DNA of 64,000 nt from Rhodosporidiobolus odoratus. Lineage: Eukaryota > Basidiomycota > Microbotryomycetes > Sporidiobolales > Sporidiobolaceae. The stretch's first letter is position 1. Every line of letters starts with the position of its first letter. Under the pieces are notes generated by a model that saw only the letters and a list, made by a program, of their open reading frames with translations, was not told the origin of the DNA and searched no databases. Location of the stretch: positions 310,001 to 374,000 of the forward strand of contig JAOANU010000014.1 of the NCBI GenBank assembly GCA_034387635.1, read 5' to 3'. Made by a program: the position numbers and the translations under genes. This document shows, piece after piece, positions 23,298 through 32,660 of this stretch.

Positions 23298-26200
23298 ATG
23301 GTCTTAACTTACGACAGCACCGCCGCCGCCTTAGAACGGCCTGCCAGCTCGACGTCCTACCGTCGTTTCCCCTCTCTGCGCCCTACCCTCCCCAACCTCG
23401 CATCCTGGACCGCAGGCTCTGCCTACACCGCTCCTCACCCCCCTCCCCGCGAGCCCCCTACTAGTGCAGGCTCAGCCAGCTCCGTAGAAACCGAAGAAGC
23501 CATAACCCCCCTCGACCTCCCGACCTTTCGTCCGCCTCACAAGCAGCAGCCGCACAGGATGCCTTCGGAACGAGGTCAACTGACAGATAGCAAGTCGAGG
23601 TCCAAGGCCAAGCTCTCCGGCTTCCGCGTTGGGGACATCCCGCCTTTCAAGGGTAGCGCTAACGCTGGCGATTCAGGAAGGAAAGAGGCACTACCGTCAA
23701 TCTCGACACGCTCTACTGCGCCGGTCTGCCAGGCTCCTAGCTCTTCCATTCTTCCCACCACCTCTCCCGGGTATCCCGAATCATCCTCCCGCCGCGCCTC
23801 GGTTGCCTCCGTCTTCTCCCTTCCCCGACAGCACCACACCCAGCCTCCTGGACCTACTACAGGCGGGTATTCGCATTCCGCCTCTCCTGCTACGGTAGCG
23901 ACTGGACTTGGTATTGCGGGCGTCGGGGTAGGTCAGGGAGGCGCGAAGGAAGCGCTGGTGATTGAGAGGTTAGGGGAAATACCGAGTTCATCGAATGGAA
24001 GGAGAGGGTCGCTCAAGCGGGTATTGATTGAAGAGGACGATGAGGGTGAGAGGTCGGATACGCTTCGGGCGTCGCTGGGCAGTAGAGATGGAGACAGGTG
24101 CGCAGCTCCCTCCTATCATCGGTCTTCTCGCCACCTTCTCCCTTCCCCTGCCCCAGTGCGTTCTTTGGCTCTTCCCGCCCGCTGTTCTCTCGCTCTCCCA
24201 GCCGCGCGCACACGATCCGACCATGGCTCCCAGAATGGTGCTGTCTCGGAGCTTCCCCTGCCTCCTATCAGCCGACTTCTTCATCGCCTCCCTCGGAGGA
24301 CTGTGCACCACGCCACACCCACGCGAGGGGTCAAATCTGATCGAAGCTGACCGACCTTGACCTTCTTTTCCCCCCGTCCCTCCCTCTTCCCGTCGGCCTC
24401 TACGCCTTCCGCTTCTCCCGCTTACATCGTCTGTAGATCTCGCCCGCTTCGATCCGAAGAGACCTTTCTGCCTGGCGCTCGTCGTACTTCCATCACCCTC
24501 AAGTCCTCCATGTCATCTGCCGCTCCCATGAACTCCTCATCAACTACCGCCGCACGCCGCGCCGGCTCTTCATCGCCAGCGCAGGGCCGAGAATCCCCTA
24601 AGCGCGCCAGAACAGGTCTATCTCCCTTGGATTCGCTCGCGGCGACGGCGAGCGATCTTCTTGCCGGACCGATATCTTCCTCCACTTCGACTGGATCCGC
24701 GCTGGCACCGACTGTTTCCCATCACCAGCCTCCTTCGTCCTTTTCGTTTGCATCCGCCTCCTTTGCGTCGTCGTCTGCAGCGGCTCAACAAGCCGAGCAT
24801 CATCAACGAATGAAGGAACATCAACAGCGCGAACTCGAACGAAGACACGGTCTTCAACCTCAACCTGATCGACTCGGGGCAGCTTTGGGCAAACTTCGAG
24901 CGACGGCAGCTGCTCAAGCTCAAGCTCACCAGGACGGTACAGGGGAACGACCGGGTAGTGGAGATTTGGCGAAACGAAGAGGACATCGACCGCCGGCGGT
25001 TAATACCGCTTTTTCTTCCTCTTCCTCCGTCGGGTCTACGTCGTCGAGTCGCCCTCAACCTTACCCTCCTCCTCCGCATGGCTCCTATCACGTGGCCCCT
25101 CCTTCCTCCTCCCACTCCGATACCACTCTTGCTCCTCTTCGTTCCGCACCGCTCGACATCCCTTCTGTCCTGGTTGGTTCACCTGTCGATCCCTCGTTCG
25201 CCAGTCGAGCAGGGAGGGACCTCCCTCCTCTACGGACGACCGTCACCCCGTCGGCTGCGGGTCCCATCCGCCGTAGCAGCCGGAGCGATCGAGGTGGCCG
25301 GGATGGCCGGGATGGAGAAAGGGAGAGGGAGAGGGAGAAGGACGAGTCACAACGACCTTACCCTTCTGTGGTACAACCTCCCAGTAACGGCGGAGGAGCG
25401 GGAGCAGGAGGAAGGGACACTCAACCCCCTCTCGTATCTTCCTCGTCGTACTACATTCGTCCGAATCAGCCGCTGGGACCGGGGGTTGCGTTTCCTTCGG
25501 GGGCGACGACGCCCACTTCAGCTTCGGCAGAGGGCAGGAGACCCACTCCGCAGGCACAACCTCCATTGTCGGCGTCGCATAGGTTGCCGAGTTTGACGGG
25601 AGTTGGTGGGAACGGATCGATGGGGTATCATCCGCTTCAACCGGTTCCTCCTCATTACCATGGTCAGGGTCAAGGGCAGGTTTATGTGCATCCTTCCCAT
25701 GGGATTCAGCCACCTGCTCAGTCTCAGTCTCAGTCTCAGTCTCAGTCTCAGTCCCAACACCATTCCCATCCTACCGCTTCTCACTCTCATTACCATCATT
25801 CCTCGCACTCATACCCCGTCAACATTCAGAATGGGCCAATCTCGCCTCTCCCTCCCATGTTTCCTCCTTCAGCTCATCATCATGCCTCTCACTCTCACTC
25901 TCACTCTCACTCCCAGTCTCGAAGCTATTCTCACCGCCCCTCTTCGCGTCACTCTCCCACCTCCACCGCCGCACCTCCCTTCCTTCCTCCTCCAACCTCT
26001 CACCACCACCACTACCCACCCTTGACCGCTCCTCTCCCCTCTACCTCCTCCGCCACCTCCTCCAACCCAACCCCCTCAAGCAGCAGTAAACAAACCTTCC
26101 TAACCCTCTTTTCAACCTTTTACGACTCGCTCTCCGACTCTCGCATCCTCACCTCTTCCCTCGAAGCTCAAGTTTCTCGAGCTTCGGCCTTGTTAGGGAC

Positions 26201-26597
26201 TCTGCAGAATGCAGAGAAGGTTTTGGAGAGGATGGTGGACGAACGGGTTGGGAAGGGGGAGAGGGAGTGGAGGGAGGGTTTGGAGGGGGTTGAGAGGAGG
26301 TTGGAGGTTCTTGAACAACTACAACTACAGCGACAAAGAGGAGGAGGAGGAGGAGGGGTGGGGATGGGGATGGAAGCGGGAGAGGGTCAAGGTGGAGAAG
26401 GAGAAGGAGAAGAAGGAGAGGAGGGACAAGTCCCTCTACGACGGGGAAGTGGGGAGAGTAACGAGACGGCGGCTACTAGTGTCAGTGTCGTCGAGGAGAG
26501 GTTGGATAAATTGGAGATGGCTATGGAGAAAGCCGCCGCTGCGGCTGCTGCTGGTGGGGAGGGAGGGATCGAAGCGACTACGGTCGTTGGGTCGTGA
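23298..26597 (+). CDS. Low-complexity Ser/His/Gln-rich protein with C-terminal coiled coil
   Basis: Two exons, 23298-24097 and 24437-26597, joined in frame as DGD-R-SRPLRSEETFLP; 986 aa. No catalytic domain recognised. Basic, Ser-phosphorylation-like motifs (RRASVASVF, RRGSLKRV) occur in the first half; SPKRARTGLSPLDSLAA is nuclear-localisation-like. The middle is a long disordered stretch with QSQS repeats (about 25725-25755) and HSHS repeats (about 25890-25915). Near residue 810 comes the most ordered segment: TFLTLFSTFYDSLSDSRILT then LEAQVSRASALLGTLQNAEK and LERMVDERV, a predicted coiled coil, with a second short helical piece (VVEERLDKLEMAMEKAAAA) near the end. Probably a nuclear regulatory or scaffold protein, but the function is not known. 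Confidence 0.75.
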
Positions 26598-27186
26598 ACG
26601 TCTTGCGAAAAAGTGCCTTTGCATTGAGGTTTCGTTCTTTCTTTCTCGTCCTCGCGTTGTTCTCGGGTTTACAGTCATCCATCCGGTTCCGTTCGTTCGT
26701 TTCGTCTCTTCCCTGTGTTCGTATTTGTCGTGTAGCGTTCTGATGGCTGTCCTTGCCTTACCCTAGCTTGCCGTTTTGTTCAATCGCATCCCACGCATTC
26801 CCCCGAGTTCCGCACTGGCCATGTCTGACAGTGAGGTCGGTATTTGCATGACCCGAGAGGACGTGAGGAAGAACTAGAGAAGGCATTGTGTCTATGTGTA
26901 GAGAAGTCAAGAAAAGAGGCGAGTAGGAAAGAAAGGGACATTGGTATCAAGGAGAGCGCCTGCGCAAGAAGTTTGAGGGGACCAAGAACCAGAAAGGGGC
27001 TGTACTGTAGATTGTGGAGGTAGAGGAGGAGAAGGGAGGAGGGAAGAGACAAGGGTAATACGACAAGAAGACGAACACAACCACAGGAAAACACACAAGG
27101 AAAAAAAAGGGAAAGAAACCGTGAAAGACGCGCAACGACTTTCGCAGTGTGCCTTCCCTTACCTGCCCTGCCCTCAACCTTCCCAT
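26598..27186. other. Convergent intergenic region
   Basis: About 590 bases between the convergent 23298 gene and the Rho2-type gene; presumably 3' UTRs. No gene seen. Confidence 0.5.
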
Positions 27187-28618
27187 TCATACGACCACAC
27201 AACCAGCACAACACCCCCCACCTTCCTCCCCCTCCTCCTTCTTCGCCCCTTTCCCCTTGCCCCCCGCACCAGAACTCCTCCTCCTCTCCGCCTTCTCCCC
27301 CGACTGAGAATGATGATGGAGGTCATCTGAACCCGCAGCTCCAGGCCCACGAACCAGCATGGCAGCTCGAGTCGCAGCTTCGAAGAGTTCGTCGACTCCA
27401 GAGTTTAGGAGAGCGGAACATTCTCGGTAGGTTCGTGCGCCGATTTGGTTGGCGATGGATTGACCCTGCGCGTGGTGTGAGTGTGCGTGAGAGGTGGGGG
27501 ATGGGGGTATGACGTGCACGAGTGCAATGTCATGAGTCCCGGGTACAGCAGAGCGTCTGAGTGCGAGGGAACAAGGGCGAGAGAGCAAAAGAAGCAAACA
27601 CGAACCTGTTCGGTAGTAACCCACCTACCCCTCTCTCCTCCCCCTCCTTCAGCCATGACCTTATCCCTCAGATCTGCTTTACATCCGACAAGAATCACTG
27701 GAATGGTAGGACCGCAGAGGGACCGGACCTCTTCGATCCACTTTACTGATACGTTTTCGAGAGAGTCCGGGGTGTCGAGGGAGAAGGCGATTAGGATTAC
27801 GTGGGAGGCGGAGTAGGAGAGGGGACGGAGACGCTGCGGGAAAGGAAGAGGAGATGGGTGAGGAATGGAATGGGTCAGTTCAGAGAAGGGGCGTTTGGAG
27901 AATGGGGTAGTAGGAAAGGTAGGCACGAGAGGGGATGGACCTGCAGGAAAAGAAAGGACAACTCACTTCGTACTCCTCCTGTCCTGCCGTATCCCACAGG
28001 GCCAACTGAACCGCCTTTCCATCCAGCCGAATCTCGGCTACATAATTCTGTTTATTCGTTATCCGACAACTCGTCACGTCAGTACATCCTCGTCAAGAAC
28101 CACAGAAAAGAAGAGAGTAGCAAAGAGAGAGAAAGGAAGAGAGGACGAACCTCAAAGATAGTAGGTTCATACTCGCTAGGGAATTCTCCCATGGCAAAGA
28201 CGGACAAGAGGGAAGTTTTCCCACACGCTCCATCGCCTACGATGACGAGTTTGCGACGAATCTGTGCGCGAGATGGCGGAAAGGGTCATAGAAGAGAGAC
28301 GGAGGAAACAGCGAGGAAGGCAGAGGGAGGCAGAGGGAAAGGAAAGGAAAGGAAAGGAAAGGAAAGAAAAGGCAAGGTGAGTGTTCTCGCGTCCTTGATC
28401 GCTGGCGGGCGGGTTCTTGCAGTAGGCCTCGAGCCCGCATCTGCCCACCGCTTCTGATGTGACCTTCTGTCAGTCTGTAAACTGAGTGTGCACTGGGAAC
28501 GTGGTTGTCGAGGCGGGGCTCAAGCGGAATTCCCGTTCGCCTTCCTTCTCGACTGTGAATGTGGTGGAGCAGCCTAAGACAAGTATTGAGGAGAGTAGTA
28601 ACGTACAGCTTGTGCCAT
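27187..28618 (-). CDS. RHO2: Rho2-type small GTPase
   Basis: Rho-family GTPase, 236 aa, predicted on inner membranes and linked in fungi to cell-wall integrity and polarity. Exons (minus): 28618-28607, 28261-28151, 28047-27967, 27833-27606, 27465-27187. Motifs: [11 protein letters not shown] (P-loop), YEPTIFENY (switch I, split by an intron), [17 protein letters not shown] (switch II), VGCKADLRD (G4), ECSAL (G5), and C-terminal [10 protein letters not shown] with a CaaX box (CVVV) plus upstream cysteines for palmitoylation. [18 protein letters not shown] and the [12 protein letters not shown]...[12 protein letters not shown] tract match the Rho2 branch best. Exon 1 is only four codons (MAQA) before a 345-nt intron containing an AAAGG repeat; it is inferred because it gives the usual Rho N-terminus, [12 protein letters not shown]. 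The insert before the CaaX box is unusually basic and Gly/Glu-rich. Confidence 0.9.
28337..28372. repeat. (AAAGG)n repeat in RHO2 intron 1
   Basis: Tandem GGAAA units read directly on the plus strand, inside the inferred first intron. Confidence 0.85.
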
Positions 28619-28880
28619 CCCTTCGAGTGGTGCAGTTGTTTGAACGTTGACTTGCACTTGTTGAAAGAGATCAGCCTGAGAGTCCCGGAAGCTAAGAGTC
28701 GAGAAGGACAGCGACAACGACGACTTGACTTGACTGTTGCAGCGGCGAGGGAGTTCTGTTTGAGTAGACGGAAAGTGTACGAGTCACAGCAGCGTGTGTA
28801 CGAGTAAAGAGAATGGGAGGAGGGGTCCGTCCGTGTCGCCGGTCAATTTCCGCAGCGAGCCGTCCGACGGTCCTCTTTTT

Positions 28881-28931
<51 letters not shown>

Positions 28932-29010
28932 GCCCTCTCTGCAGCGAACTTGATCGGTCTGCAATCGTATACTCGTAACGAAAGAATCTGTTTGCGTCCG
29001 ACTCGAAAAC
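28619..29010. other. Intergenic with (CT)n tract
   Basis: About 390 bases between RHO2 and the next minus-strand gene. It holds the RHO2 promoter and a (CT)n microsatellite at 28886-28928, equal to (GA)n upstream of RHO2. Confidence 0.6.
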
Positions 29011-30626
29011 TCAGAGTTCATGCCTCAACCCACTCCCCCTCATGGGTCTATACCGTTCCCTCTCCCTCTCCCGCTCCCTCTCCCTCTCCCACTCTCGGTC
29101 CCTACTCCGTCGAGACGAACCCGGTAACTCCGTGTACGACTCGCTGGAAGAAGAAGAACGAGTCGGAATAGGGGACGGGGAAAATTCAGGTCGAGGTCCT
29201 GGAGGAGGAGGAGGAGGGGGGTTCCTCAGAACTCGATTCGGAAGATGATGCTGCTGTTGCTGATATTGCCCAGACGCCGGCTTTTTCGGCGGCGTTGATG
29301 ACGGCGGCGGCGGTGGTGGTGGTGGGGAAGATCGTCTCGCTGTCGTCGGAATCGAAGTCGGCGCAGGTCGATCCCTCTTGCTAACCCTCCATTGTTTCGA
29401 AGTAACCGCCTTCTCCGGCACCATCGGCACCGTCACTCGCTCCTGTCCTCTCGCCCGTCTCGCCCCCCCATGAGCCGCCGCAGGAGCTGGCAACCCAAAC
29501 TCTTCCGCCAAACTGATTTCCTTCTCACTCACCTTCTCAGCACTGTACCACCCAGCGGGTAAAGCCGCGCTCTCGACCAACCCCAAACCCTCTTGCCCTC
29601 GTTTCTTTCTCTTCTCAGAAGACAAAGCTCGACTGTCACCCGCGACGTGAAAGGGAAATTGTCCTTCGGGATAATCTCGTTCGTCGGCGTATCGGGGTAG
29701 GTGGGAGGTTCGTTTAATCAGGTACATGACCGCGAGGAGGGTGAGGAGGGCTGTTTGGATGTGGGGATGGGGCGAGATGGACAAGAGCGAAGAAGGGGGG
29801 GGGGGGGGGGGGGGGGGTCGAGGGGTCAAAGTTAGCGAGGTGGCCGGAACGTAAGGGGAAAAGACATACCAATCGCTACGATCACCACAACTCCAACCGC
29901 AAACAGCTTGGAAGAAGGCGAAAAGATGTTGCTTCCTCCTGAACTCGAAGAAGCGGCCGATCCCCGGTTCACCTCTTCTGCCTTTTCGAGGGCGAGGGGA
30001 TCCTCCGCGTCTGAAGAATAGGGATAGGCTGAGAGCGGGGAAGAGGGAGATGATGTAAAGGCTGAGCGCGAGCGGCTGATGGGAGGGGTCGAGGAGGTAG
30101 ATTCGGCTTCATCAAGTGCGGTTTCGGAGGGCGATTCTGGGTCGGACGCTGAGGCGGTACCCGACGATGACGACATGGACGCGACGGCCCATCGGACTGA
30201 CGCCGAGTCTGATGGAGAATCAGGAGTCGGGGTTGAGGCGGAGGGAGAGGTAGCAGCGACAGGCGATACGGGGTCTGATGCAGAAGCAGAAGCTGCTTCC
30301 TCCTCTTCCTGCCTCTCTTTCTCCTTCTCCGCCTCCTCGTCCGCTTTGGAATCACTCTGGCTCTGACCATCCGCCGCAGCGAGTCTCACCGCTTGCCGCT
30401 TGATAAGTCGTCGTTGCCAAGATCTTCGTTCGAGATCGGATTGTTGAACTGGAACTGGGACGGGGCTTTGTGTGTTGGCGGGGAGAGTGATGGATAGGGA
30501 GTCGCTTGGAAGGAAGGCTAGAGCGGGATTGGGGGCGGAAGAGGTTGGGAGGGCGACAGTGAGGGTTGAGAGCAGGGAGAGGTAGAATAGCGCCGTTATA
30601 GGGGCGGCCGGGCGTCGGAGGTGCAT
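29011..30626 (-). CDS. Ser-rich single-pass (type I) plasma-membrane protein
   Basis: Two exons (minus): 30626-29870 and 29750-29011; 498 aa. N-terminal signal peptide (hydrophobic ALFYLSLLSTLTVALP), then about 200 residues of Ser/Thr/Ala/Glu-rich ectodomain without cysteines, a transmembrane helix at about residues 238-262 (LFAVGVVVIVAIALLTLLAV) split by the intron, a basic stop-transfer (YLIKR), and about 235 cytoplasmic residues. The tail contains conserved-looking PEGQFPFHV and LPAGWYSAEKVSEKEISLAE, then poly-proline and RERERE repeats. Layout resembles fungal wall-stress sensors (Mid2/Wsc), but there is no WSC Cys-rich domain. A poly-G run lies in the intron. The C-terminus is RHEL, similar to ER-retrieval signals but placed in the cytosol by this topology. 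Confidence 0.8.
29795..29817. repeat. Poly-G tract, 23 nt (plus strand), in an intron
   Basis: Uninterrupted G run. It lies in the intron of the Ser-rich membrane protein gene, so it does not affect the frame. Its exact length is likely to be unreliable. Confidence 0.9.
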
Positions 30627-31466
30627 TGGTTGTCGCCGAGTGACTTGGTACGAAGGGAAGTCGAAGGAACAAAGGCGCGCTGAAGGATGGTGGCGAGGCT
30701 GCTCGAGGGGAAAAGGATTAGCGTGTGAGAGCGGCGAGAAAGGAGGGAAATGGGACGCACCAATCGAGGGTTCACTGGGCAGATACGCTGGACAGTCCAG
30801 CAGTGGCGATTGGAGACTGGAAGGGGGAGGAAAGGCGGCCTGAATAGTCGGATTGAAACGAAAAAAACAAGGCAACAGAAGAAGGGGAAGAGCGACCAGC
30901 ACTCGGGTGGAAAGGAGAAGGCGAAGAATAAAGGAAGACTGTCTTCGACCAGCGGGAAAGGAACAGGTCCAGCCGAATGAAGGAATACGAACGGGGACAA
31001 CGACGGCGGGGGCGGCAGCGAGTATAAAGTGACAAACAGGAGAACAACCCACGAAGTCGGAAACGAGTCTGATCAGCCCGCCCTAGCCCGGTTCTGTGTG
31101 TGTTGAGAGTCAGCCAAGCATGTCTATTCGATAGTCGAGGTGAGATGGCTGTTCCAAAGTCGAAGGAGGTGAGAAGGCTGGTCGCGTCCAAGCCAGGTCG
31201 GGATAGAGGGCTGATGAGGCCAGACGAGTGAGTACAACGGATGCTCGGAGACCTGTAGCAGCGGTAGGGGGCATCTACATTGCAAGCCGTCGCTTGGTGT
31301 AGAAGACGAGTCGACGTCAGGAACGGTGAACCAATTTGAGATTCCGACTGATGAAGATGCATACGGTACTCTAGAGCAGATCTCTAGAGACTGTGGTTCT
31401 GATTTCACGCTAGTCCGCTTGTCAAGTCATACACCTCTCTCTCTCTTTTTCGCACCCACCTGTCCC
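30627..31466. other. Divergent promoter region
   Basis: About 840 bases between the divergent Ser-rich membrane protein gene and the PPxY membrane protein gene. Open minus-strand frame continues upstream of the chosen ATG to 31052 but looks like leader (no conserved or signal-peptide-like content that improves the model). Confidence 0.5.
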
Positions 31467-32332
31467 ATGTCTTCTGCCGGCATTGACTGGGGCACCGACA
31501 TCAGCCCTCAAAACCTCTTCTATCTCACGCTGGGCCTCCTCATCTCCGCTGCGGTCCTTGTCGTACACGCTTTCGAGCTCGTTGCGCTCAATGCGGCACT
31601 GTCATGGTGTCTATTGATATCGTCTGTCCTCCTCAACTGGGCTACCGTGACGGCCACCTATCGCACGCGCCAACAACTCCTGCATATATCGGCAGTTGCT
31701 TACGCCAGCAACTTCATCTTATGGGGCTTCCCAATCGTCCCGGTCCTCCTATACCCCCAGCCCCTCGCCGCGCCCAATGGTCCCTCCTACGCCGCGCCCC
31801 CCACGCACGACTCGAACCCCTCACCTTCTAGTCTCGCCAACGATGGCTCCCCTTCTTTCCCTCTACAAGCGGCTACCCCACCCATCATCGCCAACGCGAC
31901 GTCCGTGATCGCCGCCGCCACCGCGACACAACCAGCTGCGACCATCCTTGTCGTCTTTATCCTACTACAGGCTATCTACTGGGGTTTTATGGCCAGTGGC
32001 TACGGCAGGGCGGGCACTCAGGAGACCGTTTTGGAGGAGCTCCAACTCCGGCTTCCTTGGATTTCCCGCCTCATCCGGGAAGTCTTGAACCGTTTCTGCC
32101 GCGCTCTCGGTGCGCTCTTCGGGACTTCCAGCTTAGAAAATGGTAATACTTCTCTGCCTCAACATTGCAGTAAGCCTCCATCCACTTTTATCTCTCGTAG
32201 TATACAGATGCTGACCAAGACCGATCACATTGCACAGCCCCTCCTGCTTATTCCGACATTGCCCCTCCTCCTCCACCTTCAAACCCAGGCTCCAGCTCAC
32301 CACGCGCATTTTTCACCGACAGGAAACCGTAG
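31467..32332 (+). CDS. Multi-span membrane protein with C-terminal PPxY motif
   Basis: Two exons, 31467-32142 and 32238-32332; 256 aa. Start MSSAGIDWGTD. Hydrophobic segments: about 17-40 (LFYLTLGLLISAAVLVVHAF), 43-65 (LNAALSWCLLISSVLLNW), 72-98 (LLHISAVAYASNFILWGFPI), then a Pro/Ser-rich loop of about 50 residues and a fourth span, AATILVVFILLQAIYWGF. The cytoplasmic-type tail, created by splicing, begins APPAYSDIAPPPPP: PPAY is a PY motif of the type bound by WW domains of Rsp5/Nedd4 ubiquitin ligases. The frame ends at TAG after FFTDRKP. Function unknown; a sorting adaptor for Rsp5-like ligase is one possibility. Confidence 0.75.
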
Positions 32333-32660
32333 GACCACCTACAGGTCAGGAAATTTGGGAGTTTCACTGCGCTGACACATGTCTGATACGCCTGCAGGCA
32401 AATCTCGGCCCCTTGAACTGGGATCTTCCGTGATCACCTTCGCTAGCTTGATTGGCTTCCGCATGTGCTACCTACTATCTGGCTGTTGTCTTCCTTTCCC
32501 TTTCTCGTCTTCCTTTCCCTTTCTCCCCATATCTGCATTTGCGAGCATTGGTTCCCTTATCACGTTCATCGCAATTTTCCATATCCCATCCATTTGATTA
32601 GCCCACTCAGGTGGCCTGGTAGGGACTGTTCTGCATTCGCACACTTTGGTTTTTTGCTTA
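32333..32660. other. Short intergenic region
   Basis: About 330 bases between two plus-strand genes, C/T-rich; no feature recognised. Confidence 0.5.

Noticed and set aside
30627..31052. N-terminal extension of the Ser-rich membrane protein
   Set aside because: Would bury the clear signal peptide starting at 30626; composition like leader.
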